The translations under genes were made by a program, and so were the position numbers. Of a stretch of DNA of 9,120 bases, positions 1-7,287 are shown piece by piece; position 1 is the stretch's first letter, and the number at the start of each line of letters is the position of its first letter. The stretch is from Hyphomonadaceae bacterium (lineage in GTDB: Bacteria > Pseudomonadota > Alphaproteobacteria > Caulobacterales > Hyphomonadaceae). A model generated the notes under the pieces. The model searched no databases and was not told where the DNA came from. It saw nothing but the letters and a program-made list of their open reading frames with translations. The DNA is taken from contig JAUYSA010000476.1 in assembly GCA_030696545.1 (NCBI GenBank), positions 1-9,120 on the forward strand, given 5' to 3'.

Positions 1-22
1 GGTTATCGGCGCGATGAAATCC

Positions 23-43
23 GGGGGAGCGTGGCGCTCCTCC
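23..43 (+). other. Hairpin upstream of the TonB-dependent receptor gene
   Basis: A 9-bp stem (23-31 pairing with 35-43, one G-U pair) closes a 3-nt loop (TGG). It ends 20 nt before the receptor start codon and 10 nt before its Shine-Dalgarno sequence. The bases after it (TTGGTTC) are only weakly T-rich, so it is either a poor intrinsic terminator of a gene to the left of the window or a structure in the receptor mRNA leader. The sequence does not decide between these. Confidence 0.4.
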
Positions 44-53
44 TTGGTTCTCC

Positions 54-58
54 AGGGG
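54..58 (+). promoter_or_regulatory. Ribosome binding site deciding the receptor start
   Basis: AGGGG sits 5 nt before the ATG at 64. This favours that ATG over the in-frame GTG at 31, which would add 11 residues in front of the signal peptide and lies inside the hairpin at 23-43. Confidence 0.75.
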
Positions 59-63
59 TGACA

Positions 64-3000
64 ATGATCAATCTCAAAAGAATGGCTGGTGGTGTTGCGT
101 TCGCCGCGATGGCGGCTTCACTGACGCCTGTTGCGTTCGCACAGGTAACGACTTCGGGCGTGCAGGGCACTGTCTCTCGCGCCGACGGCGTTCCCGCTGG
201 CGATGCCACGGTCACTGTCCAGGACACGCGCACGGGCCTGACCCGTACCGTCGTGACGACGCCAACCGGCGCTTTCGACGTCCGCGGCCTCAATGTCGGC
301 GGTCCCTACACCGTCTCCATCGCTGCCGAGGGCGAGCAGCCCACGCAGGTCAATGACGTGTTCCTGAACCTGGGCCAGCCCACGAGCCTCTCCCTCGCAT
401 TCTCCGGCGCCGTGTCGACAGACGTCGTCATCATCACCGCCACCCAGGCCGGCGCCACGCCGGTCGCTACGGGGCCCTCGGCGACTTTCAGCCTCGCCGA
501 CCTCCAGTCCTTCCCCCTTGCCAATCGCGACATCCGCGATCTGCTGGCGGCTGATCCGCGCATCTCGATCGACCAGGGCAACTCGGACGCCATCTCCTGC
601 GGCGGCGCCAACCCGCGCTACAACGCTCTCACCCTCGATGGCACGCGCATCGGCGACAGCTTCGGCCTCAACAGCTCGGGCTACCCGACCGAGCGTATGC
701 CGTTCTCGCTCGACGCGATCGAGCAGGTCTCAGTTGAGCTTGCTCCGTTCGATGTACAGTATGGCTTCTTCACCGCCTGCAACATCAACGCTGTCACCAA
801 GTCGGGCGGCAACGAATTCCACGGCGGCGTGTTCTTCGATTACACCGATGACGGCCTGACCGGCGACAAGACAGATGGCGTCGACCGCGAACTCGGCACG
901 TTCGACGAGAAGCGTTACGGCTTCAGCCTTGGTGGGCCGATCATTGAAGACACCCTGTTCTTCTTCACCGCCTACGAGAAATTCGAGGGTGCGAACGTCT
1001 TCGCGTACAAGCCCGAAGACAAGCTGATGGACCCCGCCGTTTACCAGGCCATCGTCGATACAGCCGTGAACCAGTATGGCTATGAAGCTGGCGGCCTGCC
1101 TTCCTCAATCCCCGTTGAAGACGAAAAGCTGCTCGTCAAGCTCGACTGGACGATCAACGACCGCCACCGCGCGGCCCTGACCTACAACTATAACGACGGC
1201 TTCAACTTCTCGTCGTCGGACGACAACGCCACGCAGATCGTGGACGGCAACCACTATTACGAACGCGGCGCCAAGCTTGAATCCTACACGGGCCAGCTTT
1301 TCTCTGACTGGACCGATGCTCTCTCCACCGAGTTCCGTGTTTCCCGGCTCGAACTTGCCAACCGTCAGAACTCAGTTGCTGGCCCGGAGTTTGGCGAGAT
1401 CCAGATCGGCATCCCGCTGTCCAACGGCCGTACCGGCACCGTGTACCTCGGTTCGGACGACTCGCGTCACCGCAACAAGCTCGACTACGAAGTGATGAGT
1501 TACAAGGCGGCGCTGAACTACGTGGTTGAGGATCACCTCTTCACCGCTGGCGTCGAGCGCGAAGAACTCGAAGTGTTCAACCTTTTCCTTCAGGAAGTTG
1601 AAGGCGAGTGGCGCTTCTCGAATCTCGCGGCCTTCCAGGCCGGCAACTTTAACTATTTCGAGTACTCGAACTCGGTCGGCACGAACAACCCGAACGACGC
1701 CGCGGCCGCTTTCGGCTTCGAGACGACGACGCTCTACCTGCAGGACGACTGGCAGGTGAACGAAGCGCTGAACGTGGTCGCCGGTCTTCGCCTTGATATC
1801 TACAGCTCGGATGACAAGCCCGCTTTCAACCAGGCGTTCCGCACGCGCTACGGCTTCGGCAACGACGAGACCTTCGATGGCCTCCACCTGCTTCAGCCTC
1901 GCGTCGGCTTCACCTACGACCTCAACAGCGACATCACGCTGCGCGGCGGCGTCGGCCTCTACTCCGGCGGCAACCCGAACGTCTGGCTGTCGAACAGCTA
2001 TTCGAACACCGGCGTCCTGACGAGCGACTTCATCTGCCAGACGCCGGCTTCGACAGCGCCAACCACCAGCCGCTGCACTTTCCCGACAGTCGCCAACCAG
2101 CTTGTGCCGAACCTGTCAGACTTTGACTATGGCACGGGTGGCCGTCCGTTCTTCGACGTGCCGGTTGAAGGCGAGGACTTCATCGCCAACGCCACTCCTC
2201 GCGGCGGCGTCAATGCAATCGATCCGGACTTCGAGCTTCCGTCGAGCTGGCGCTATGCGCTCGGCATGACCTGGAACCTGGACACGAACACCTTCCTCGG
2301 CGGCGACTATGTGGTGAACGCAGACGTTCTCTATGCCCAGACCGACAAGGCCCCGGTCATCCTGCCGCTCGGTTATACCCGGATCGGCACGTTCCTGGAT
2401 GGCCGCCCGCGTTACGGCGGCAACACGAACGATTTCATCCTCTCGAACTCGGATCGCAAGTCGGACTCCTGGACGTACTCGCTCTCGGTGTCCAAAGCTT
2501 ATGACATCGGCCTCGACTGGACGATCGGCTATGCCCACATCTACGGCAATGAAACCAACCCGATGACGTCGTCGGTCGCCTTCTCGAACTTCGAGAACGC
2601 AACCCGCTACGACATCATCAACATGCCGCTGGATCGCTCGGACTATGTCGTGCCGCATCGCTTCACCTTCGCGGTGAACTACGAACTGGAACTGCTCGAA
2701 AACTTCCCGACCAGGCTCTCGCTGGCGGGCTTCGCGCAGGAAGGCCTGCCTTACAGCTACACGATCGACAGCACGTCGCTGTTCGAACCGTACTCCAGCA
2801 GCACGCTGGCTGGCCGTCAGCTGGCATACATCCCGACCGGCATCACCGACCCGATCATCTCGCCGTCGTCGAATGCCACGGCTATCCAGCAGCTCACCGA
2901 CTATATTTCGGGTAACGACCGCCTGACCGACTATCGTGGCCAGATCGCGCCCCGCAACATCGCCAATGACGACTGGATGGCGCGGGTCGATCTCAAGCTG

Positions 3001-3264
3001 TCGCAGTCCATCCCCGGCATCGCCGAAGGCCACTCGGCCGAGGCGTTCGTTGTGGTCCAGAACCTCGGCAACCTGCTGAACAGCGACTGGGGCATCGTGC
3101 GCGAGCATGGCTTCCCGGGCATCGGCGAGCTGTACACGGTCAGCGGCCTCGACTCACAGGGCCGCTACATCATCTCGGATTTCTTCGAGAACCCGGATGC
3201 GGATACCACCAACGTCGACGCCTCGCTCTGGCAGGTTCGCTTCGGCGCCCGCTACGACTTCTAG
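64..3264 (+). CDS. TonB-dependent receptor, Oar-like, with N-terminal carboxypeptidase-regulatory-like domain
   Basis: This is an outer-membrane active-transport channel of 1066 residues, energised by TonB-ExbBD. The substrate is unknown. Residues 1-26 form a signal peptide ending AFA before Gln27, with KR near the N-terminus and an alanine-rich hydrophobic core. Residues ~30-105 look like a carboxypeptidase-regulatory (CarboxypepD_reg) beta-sandwich. A TonB-box-like stretch DVVIITA lies at 120-126. The plug follows to about residue 250, including a GGANPRYNALTLDG segment and INAVTKSGGNEFHGG. The rest, rich in aromatic-alternating strands, is the beta-barrel, and the protein ends in RYDF, with the C-terminal Phe usual for outer-membrane barrels. 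The long chain plus N-terminal domain resembles the Oar family rather than classical siderophore receptors (~700 residues). The mature protein has four cysteines in two pairs (179/239 and 658/671), possible disulfides. The gene stands alone, closed by a terminator. Family assignment is firm; substrate is not inferable. Confidence 0.93.
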   Translation: MINLKRMAGGVAFAAMAASLTPVAFAQVTTSGVQGTVSRADGVPAGDATVTVQDTRTGLTRTVVTTPTGAFDVRGLNVGGPYTVSIAAEGEQPTQVNDVFLNLGQPTSLSLAFSGAVSTDVVIITATQAGATPVATGPSATFSLADLQSFPLANRDIRDLLAADPRISIDQGNSDAISCGGANPRYNALTLDGTRIGDSFGLNSSGYPTERMPFSLDAIEQVSVELAPFDVQYGFFTACNINAVTKSGGNEFHGGVFFDYTDDGLTGDKTDGVDRELGTFDEKRYGFSLGGPIIEDTLFFFTAYEKFEGANVFAYKPEDKLMDPAVYQAIVDTAVNQYGYEAGGLPSSIPVEDEKLLVKLDWTINDRHRAALTYNYNDGFNFSSSDDNATQIVDGNHYYERGAKLESYTGQLFSDWTDALSTEFRVSRLELANRQNSVAGPEFGEIQIGIPLSNGRTGTVYLGSDDSRHRNKLDYEVMSYKAALNYVVEDHLFTAGVEREELEVFNLFLQEVEGEWRFSNLAAFQAGNFNYFEYSNSVGTNNPNDAAAAFGFETTTLYLQDDWQVNEALNVVAGLRLDIYSSDDKPAFNQAFRTRYGFGNDETFDGLHLLQPRVGFTYDLNSDITLRGGVGLYSGGNPNVWLSNSYSNTGVLTSDFICQTPASTAPTTSRCTFPTVANQLVPNLSDFDYGTGGRPFFDVPVEGEDFIANATPRGGVNAIDPDFELPSSWRYALGMTWNLDTNTFLGGDYVVNADVLYAQTDKAPVILPLGYTRIGTFLDGRPRYGGNTNDFILSNSDRKSDSWTYSLSVSKAYDIGLDWTIGYAHIYGNETNPMTSSVAFSNFENATRYDIINMPLDRSDYVVPHRFTFAVNYELELLENFPTRLSLAGFAQEGLPYSYTIDSTSLFEPYSSSTLAGRQLAYIPTGITDPIISPSSNATAIQQLTDYISGNDRLTDYRGQIAPRNIANDDWMARVDLKLSQSIPGIAEGHSAEAFVVVQNLGNLLNSDWGIVREHGFPGIGELYTVSGLDSQGRYIISDFFENPDADTTNVDASLWQVRFGARYDF

Positions 3265-3289
3265 TCATCCGACCACGTTCAAGACCGGG

Positions 3290-3324
3290 AAGAGGCGGCC
3301 CTTACAGGCCGCCTCTTTTCTTTT
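3290..3324 (+). terminator. Rho-independent terminator after the receptor gene
   Basis: A perfect 11-bp stem (AAGAGGCGGCC at 3290-3300 with its complement at 3307-3317) closes a 6-nt loop and runs into a T-rich tract (TTTTCTTTT, to 3323). It starts 25 nt after the receptor stop codon, so the receptor is probably transcribed separately from the agu cluster. Confidence 0.92.
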
Positions 3325-3468
3325 GGAGTTTCGGGGCCATATGCGCTCGCTTGTGTCCGGCGCTTGCGTGCTGGCGCGCACCTGATAGAGCGCGTTACGA
3401 CCTAGCGGTCGCGCCGCACTCTTTTTCTGTTTGTCGCATTTTCTCGCGAAAATGCTTCGGGGCTAACC
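3325..3468 (+). promoter_or_regulatory. Probable promoter and leader region of the aguA cluster
   Basis: These 144 bases between the terminator and aguA must hold the promoter if the cluster has its own. No convincing -35/-10 pair with 16-18 nt spacing was found by eye. The region does hold the perfect inverted repeat described separately (3436-3455), a small CGACC-TAGC-GGTCG hairpin (3398-3411) and a T-rich, comparatively AT-rich stretch at 3421-3453. No convincing coding sequence is seen. Confidence 0.45.
3436..3455 (+). repeat. Perfect 8-bp inverted repeat before the aguA ribosome binding site
   Basis: GCATTTTC at 3436-3443 and GAAAATGC at 3448-3455 are exact complements around a 4-nt spacer (TCGC). 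The arms are AT-rich against a GC-rich background. There is no T-tract after it and it lies only 3 nt before the GGGG (3459-3462) that probably serves as the aguA Shine-Dalgarno. It could be a repressor operator or an mRNA hairpin affecting initiation. Its function is inferred only from position. Confidence 0.55.
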
Positions 3469-4485
3469 ATGAGCGACACGAACCTTCATCCTCCTGCCGA
3501 ATGGGCGCCGCACAGCGCGATCTGGACGGCGTGGCCCGCCGACGAGGAGCTGTGGCTGGAGAACCTTGCCCCTGCACAGGCAGAGGTTGCCGCCATGATC
3601 AAGGCGCTTGCCGCGCCCGGGCCTGATGGCCGTCCGGGCGACAAGGTGAAGCTGCTGGTCCACGGGCCGACGGCGATGATCTCGGCCGAGAAAGCCGTCG
3701 GCGATCATGCCGAGCTGGTCGATGCGCGCTATGGCGACATCTGGCTGCGGGATACCGGCCCGATCTTCTATTCCAACGATCGCTGCGCGCTGTTCACCTT
3801 CAATGGCTGGGGCGGCAAGTATGTGCTCGACTACGACGACCAGGTCGGCGCGTTCGTCGCGATCGAAGCTGGCGCCGACGCGACCCGCTGGGACCGCGTG
3901 CTGGAAGGCGGGGCGATCGACTGGGACGGGGAGGGCACGATCCTCACCACCAAGGAATGCCTGCTCAATCCGAACCGAAATCCGCTGATGAGCGAGATGG
4001 ACGTGAAGGCCATGCTGCATGATGCACTTGGCTCACGCGCCACCATCTGGATCGATCGCGGCCTGCTCAACGACCATACCGATGGTCACGTCGACAACAT
4101 CGCGCGCTTCCTCGCGCCGGGCGTCGTCGCCTGCCAGTCGGCTGCAGATGCGGATGATCCCAACGCAGCGCGTCTCGACGAAATCGCCGCCCAGCTGGAA
4201 AACCAGCGCGATGCGCGTGGCCGCCTGCTGAAAGTCGTGCGCATTCCCTCGCCGGGCCGCGTTGAGAACGAGGATGGCGATATCGTGCCCGCCAGCCACA
4301 TGAATTTCCTGATCGGCAACGCCACCGTTGTCGTGCCCACCTACGGCACGCCCAGCGCCCAGCGCGCCGTCGATGCGCTGAAGCCGTACTTCCCGGGCCG
4401 CAATGTCGTCGGCCTGCCGTCGCGCCACATTCTTTCGGGCGGCGGCTCTTTCCACTGCATCACGCAGCAGCAACCCGCCAAATAA
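3469..4485 (+). CDS. aguA: Agmatine deiminase (agmatine iminohydrolase)
   Basis: This cytoplasmic enzyme hydrolyses agmatine to N-carbamoylputrescine and ammonia, the first step of the two-step route from agmatine to putrescine. The 338-residue protein is slightly shorter than typical AguA (~365). It carries the family signatures of the guanidino-group-modifying superfamily: GDIWLRDTGP (89-98), FNGWGGKY (111-118), EGGAIDWDG (146-154), HTDGHVDN (203-210) and GGGSFHC near the C-terminus. By analogy with characterised agmatine and peptidylarginine deiminases, Asp95, His207, Asp209 and the nucleophile Cys330 form the catalytic set, and all are present. The ATG at 3469 has a weak GGGG Shine-Dalgarno 6 nt upstream, and the protein begins with the usual PAEWAPH-type segment shortly after the start. 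It is the first gene of the cluster, 20 nt before its pathway partner aguB, which strongly supports agmatine as the substrate. Confidence 0.95.
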   Translation: MSDTNLHPPAEWAPHSAIWTAWPADEELWLENLAPAQAEVAAMIKALAAPGPDGRPGDKVKLLVHGPTAMISAEKAVGDHAELVDARYGDIWLRDTGPIFYSNDRCALFTFNGWGGKYVLDYDDQVGAFVAIEAGADATRWDRVLEGGAIDWDGEGTILTTKECLLNPNRNPLMSEMDVKAMLHDALGSRATIWIDRGLLNDHTDGHVDNIARFLAPGVVACQSAADADDPNAARLDEIAAQLENQRDARGRLLKVVRIPSPGRVENEDGDIVPASHMNFLIGNATVVVPTYGTPSAQRAVDALKPYFPGRNVVGLPSRHILSGGGSFHCITQQQPAK

Positions 4486-4494
4486 CAAGAAAGC

Positions 4495-4500
4495 AGGAGG
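4495..4500 (+). promoter_or_regulatory. Consensus ribosome binding site of aguB
   Basis: AGGAGG, 5 nt before the aguB ATG, is the only full consensus Shine-Dalgarno in the cluster. It suggests that aguB is translated independently and efficiently rather than relying on coupling to aguA. Confidence 0.85.
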
Positions 4501-4505
4501 CGATC

Positions 4506-5369
4506 ATGGCCCGCAAGATCAAGCTCGCCGTTCTCCAGTCAGCGCTGTCCGATGACGCCGCGACCAACATCAAGCGCGTCAGCGACCTCGTGCGCGAAGC
4601 GGCCGCCAAGGGCGCGGATGTGATTCTCCCGTCCGAACTGTTCGAGGGCCACTATTTCTGCACATCGCAGGAAGAGACAAACTTCACGCGCGCCCATGCC
4701 TGGCGCGAAAGCCCCGCAGTCATCGCGATGGCGAAGCTGGCGGCCGAACTCAGCGTCGTGATCCCGGTTTCGATCTTCGAGAAGGCCGGCCCCGCCTATT
4801 ACAATTCGGTGGTTATGATCGACGCAGATGGTTCGCTACTCGGCGTCTATCGCAAGTCGCACATCCCCGATGGCCCCGGCTATCAGGAGAAATACTATTT
4901 CCGTCCCGGCGACACCGGCTTCCGTGTCTGGGACACGAAGAAGGGCAAGATCGGCGTCGGCATCTGCTGGGACCAGTGGTTCCCGGAAACCGCACGCGCC
5001 ATGGCGCTGATGGGCGCGGACGTGTTGCTCTACCCGACGGCCATCGGCTCGGAGCCGCATGATTCCAGCCTCGACACCGCCGCCCGCTGGCGCCGCGCCA
5101 TGCTTGGTCATGCCGTGTCGAACGTCACCCCCGTCGCCGCCGCCAACCGCGTGGGCAATGAGAACGGGCAGGAGTTTTACGGCACGTCCTTCATCTCCGA
5201 TCACACCGGCGAAGTCCTTGGCGATCTCGACCGCAAGGAAGAGGGCGTCGTCATCGCGACCATCGACATGGACGAAGTCGATCGCGCGCGCGCCGCTTGG
5301 GGCTTCTTCCGCGATCGCCGCACGGACCTCTATGGCCCGTTGGTCGGCGGCCAGAGCGAGAAGGGCTGA
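4506..5369 (+). CDS. aguB: N-carbamoylputrescine amidase
   Basis: This nitrilase-superfamily amidohydrolase cleaves N-carbamoylputrescine to putrescine, CO2 and ammonia, completing the agmatine pathway begun by AguA. It has 287 residues, normal for AguB. The catalytic Glu-Lys-Cys triad is visible: Glu44 in LPSELFEG, Lys117 in YRKSHIPDGPGY and Cys154 in GICWDQWFPE. The HIPDGPGYQEKYYF and DQWFPE stretches are characteristic of the carbamoylputrescine amidase branch rather than generic nitrilases. The start is well supported by AGGAGG. Its stop codon is only 9 nt before murI, and the murI ribosome binding site overlaps that stop. No arginine decarboxylase is in the window, so agmatine must be imported or made by a gene elsewhere. 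Related carbon-nitrogen hydrolases (e.g. beta-ureidopropionase) are less likely given aguA next door. Confidence 0.95.
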   Translation: MARKIKLAVLQSALSDDAATNIKRVSDLVREAAAKGADVILPSELFEGHYFCTSQEETNFTRAHAWRESPAVIAMAKLAAELSVVIPVSIFEKAGPAYYNSVVMIDADGSLLGVYRKSHIPDGPGYQEKYYFRPGDTGFRVWDTKKGKIGVGICWDQWFPETARAMALMGADVLLYPTAIGSEPHDSSLDTAARWRRAMLGHAVSNVTPVAAANRVGNENGQEFYGTSFISDHTGEVLGDLDRKEEGVVIATIDMDEVDRARAAWGFFRDRRTDLYGPLVGGQSEKG

Positions 5370-5371
5370 GG
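5368..5371 (+). promoter_or_regulatory. murI ribosome binding site overlapping the aguB stop
   Basis: GAGG begins within the aguB TGA (5367-5369) and lies 7 nt before the murI ATG. Ribosomes finishing aguB would therefore reach the murI initiation region, suggesting translational coupling. Confidence 0.5.
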
Positions 5372-5378
5372 CCGTTCC

Positions 5379-6167
5379 ATGACCCGCGCGCTCGTCTTTG
5401 ATTCAGGCGTGGGCGGGCTCACGATCGCGGCGGAGCTGCGCAAGGCCGCGCCGGACTGGATTGTGGACTATGCGGCAGACAGCGGCTTCTTCCCCTATGG
5501 CGTAAAGACCGACGAGGAGCTGCGCGAACGCCTGCCGCAACTCTGCGCCACGCTTGTCGATGTCGCAAAGCCGGACGTGCTGGTCATCGCCTGCAACACT
5601 GCATCAACCCTGTCGCTCGACGACATTCGCGCGCGGGTGAGCGTGCCCGTTGTCGGCACTGTTCCCGCCATCAAGCCGGCCGCCGAGCAGACGAAGACGG
5701 GCGTGATCGGCATCCTCGCCACGCCAGGCACAGTGCGCCGCGCCTATCTTGATGATCTCGAACGCCAGTTCGCTTCGGGCAAGACCGTGATCCGCCGCGG
5801 AACCGCAGGGCTGGTCGACATGGCCGAGCGCGCTGTGCGCGGGCAGGAGATCGATCAGGAGCAGGTCGCCTATGCCGTGCGCCCGATGTTCGATCCGCCA
5901 GACGGGCCGCGTATCGATATCGTGGTGTTGGCCTGCACGCACTTTCCGCTGATCCGCGATGCCATCGCGGCAGCGTGCCCGCCCGGCGTGCGCCTCATCG
6001 ACACTGGCGAAGCGGTGGCGAGACAGGCGATCCGCGTTGCGCCGAAAACGCCACGCCCTGCCGGGGATCCGGTCGCCTATGTCACTGGCGGCGCCGCCAA
6101 CAAGGCGGCGATGACGCCCGCTTTCGCGCGTTTCGGCTATCACGCCATCGAGATCATTGACGTGTAG
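5379..6167 (+). CDS. murI: Glutamate racemase
   Basis: This cofactor-independent racemase interconverts L- and D-glutamate in the cytoplasm, supplying D-Glu for the MurD step of peptidoglycan synthesis. At 262 residues it has the usual length. The signatures are FDSGVGGLT (7-15, with Asp8 and Ser9), FPYGVKT (38-44), ACNTAST (71-77, with the first catalytic Cys72) and ACTHFPLI (185-192, with the second catalytic Cys186 and His188). The paired cysteines act as the two acid/base residues and both are present, so the enzyme should be active. The aspartate racemase family is the nearest alternative, but the ACNTAS/ACTHFP pair and FDSGVGG fit MurI. The ATG is 9 nt after aguB. The link to putrescine formation is not obvious and may be simple operon packing. 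The downstream gene starts 23 nt later. Confidence 0.95.
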   Translation: MTRALVFDSGVGGLTIAAELRKAAPDWIVDYAADSGFFPYGVKTDEELRERLPQLCATLVDVAKPDVLVIACNTASTLSLDDIRARVSVPVVGTVPAIKPAAEQTKTGVIGILATPGTVRRAYLDDLERQFASGKTVIRRGTAGLVDMAERAVRGQEIDQEQVAYAVRPMFDPPDGPRIDIVVLACTHFPLIRDAIAAACPPGVRLIDTGEAVARQAIRVAPKTPRPAGDPVAYVTGGAANKAAMTPAFARFGYHAIEIIDV

Positions 6168-6190
6168 GCCTGCTTCGCCTCTGTAAGCCC

Positions 6191-7282
6191 ATGGCCACAA
6201 AAGGCGACGCGCCCAAAATCATCAACCTCGCGCTTCAGGGCGGCGGCTCCCATGGCGCCTTCTCCTGGGGCGTGCTGGACCGCCTGCTTGAAGATCCTCG
6301 CATCGAGATCGAGGCGATAACCGGCGCCTCGGCTGGGGCCATGAATGCTGTCGCTCTGGCGGCCGGCTATCACGCTGGCGACCGCGAAGAGGCGCGCGAG
6401 AGCCTCCGGAAATTCTGGAATGGCGTGCTCGACGAGGCGCGCACCAGCCCGCTGCGCCGCTCGCCTATCGAAGCCATGCTGAGCGGCTGGGGTCTCGATG
6501 CCTCGCCTACCTATGTGATGTTCGATCTCGTGACGCGGCTTGCCAGCCCCTATGATCTCAATCCCTACAATCTCAATCCGCTTAAGGACTTGGTCGTCCA
6601 GCTGGTTGATTTCGATCGCGTTCGGAAGTCGAAGGTGAAGGTGTTCATCTCGGCAACCAATGTCGAAACGGGCCGCGCCCAGGTGTGGGACAAAAAGCAG
6701 CTGTCAGCGGACCATGTCATGGCGTCGGCCTGCCTGCCGTGGCTGTTCCAGGCTGTCGAGATCGATGGCGTGCCCTATTGGGATGGCGGGTTCACCGGCA
6801 ATCCAGCGCTGTGGCCGTTGTTCGAGAGTTGCGAGTCCGACGATGTCGTGCTGGTGCAGATCAATCCGATCAAACGCCCCGGCGCTCCGAAAACCGCGCG
6901 AGACATCATCAACCGCGTCAACGAGATCACGTTCAACGCGGCGCTGCTGCATGATCTTCGCGCCGTTGATTTCGTGACGCGCCTCATCGAGGCGGGCAGG
7001 CTGGAGGGTACGGACTACCGCCGGATATTGATGCACGCCATCGCAGACGAGAAAGGTATGGCGGATCTGGGCGCGTCCTCGAAATTCAACGTCGAGCCCG
7101 ATTTCATCGACATGCTGTTCACTACCGGACGCGAAGCTGCGGAGAACTGGCTGCATACCAGCTTTCGCCATGTCGGAGCCCGCTCCACGGTCAACATCCG
7201 CAAGATGTTCCAGGGCGAGGATGATGCGCTGGATGGCGGGCAGCTGAAGCCGCCGCGCAAGCGGCCGAAGGCGCCGGAGTAG
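6191..7282 (+). CDS. Patatin-like phospholipase family protein
   Basis: This is a probable cytoplasmic serine lipid acyl-hydrolase of 363 residues, using a Ser-Asp dyad. The oxyanion-hole glycines GGGSHGAF are at 17-24, the nucleophile Ser47 is in GASAG (45-49), and the catalytic Asp198 is in DGG (198-200), so the active site is complete. No signal peptide or membrane segment is seen. The core ends around residue 230. A ~130-residue C-terminal extension follows, ending in a basic proline-rich tail (PPRKRPKAPE). The style (LALQGGGSHGAFSWGVLDRLLED) resembles the alphaproteobacterial patatins often found near polyhydroxybutyrate-related genes, but no such gene is here, so substrate is open. There is no clear Shine-Dalgarno before the ATG at 6191, so expression may depend on coupling to murI, 23 nt upstream. 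The stop codon is 2 nt from that of the convergent gene. Confidence 0.9.
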   Translation: MATKGDAPKIINLALQGGGSHGAFSWGVLDRLLEDPRIEIEAITGASAGAMNAVALAAGYHAGDREEARESLRKFWNGVLDEARTSPLRRSPIEAMLSGWGLDASPTYVMFDLVTRLASPYDLNPYNLNPLKDLVVQLVDFDRVRKSKVKVFISATNVETGRAQVWDKKQLSADHVMASACLPWLFQAVEIDGVPYWDGGFTGNPALWPLFESCESDDVVLVQINPIKRPGAPKTARDIINRVNEITFNAALLHDLRAVDFVTRLIEAGRLEGTDYRRILMHAIADEKGMADLGASSKFNVEPDFIDMLFTTGREAAENWLHTSFRHVGARSTVNIRKMFQGEDDALDGGQLKPPRKRPKAPE

Positions 7283-7287
7283 CGCTA
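7280..7287. other. Palindrome holding both convergent stop codons
   Basis: TAGCGCTA is a perfect 8-nt palindrome formed by the patatin TAG on the + strand and the FolC-like gene's TAG on the - strand with 2 nt between. There is no room for an intergenic terminator here, so each transcript must end inside the other gene or be processed. Confidence 0.8.

Noticed and set aside
31..63. GTG at 31 as an upstream start for the receptor
   Set aside because: It lies in a hairpin without a good ribosome binding site and would put 11 residues before a standard signal peptide. The ATG at 64 has AGGGG 5 nt upstream.
2116..3108. Open frame of 330 codons on the - strand inside the receptor gene
   Set aside because: It is wholly antisense to a well-supported beta-barrel coding region. 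Its translation is rich in Arg, Val and Asp without any recognisable domain, as expected from the complementary frame of GC-rich DNA.
3365..3380. 6-bp hairpin (TGCGTG with CGCGCA) in the intergenic region
   Set aside because: Short, includes a G-U pair, and easily arises by chance in GC-rich DNA. No T-tract or nearby gene end gives it a role.
3351..3626. Short open frame of 91 codons overlapping the aguA start
   Set aside because: It runs out of frame through aguA coding sequence, and its translation is compositionally odd with no recognisable domain.
3463..4020. Open frame of 185 codons on the - strand inside aguA
   Set aside because: It is antisense to conserved deiminase motifs and has no recognisable protein signature.
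6166..6180. AGGC...GCCT complementarity between murI and the patatin gene
   Set aside because: Only 4 bp with a 7-nt loop, overlapping the murI stop codon and lacking a T-tract, so it is too weak to call a terminator.
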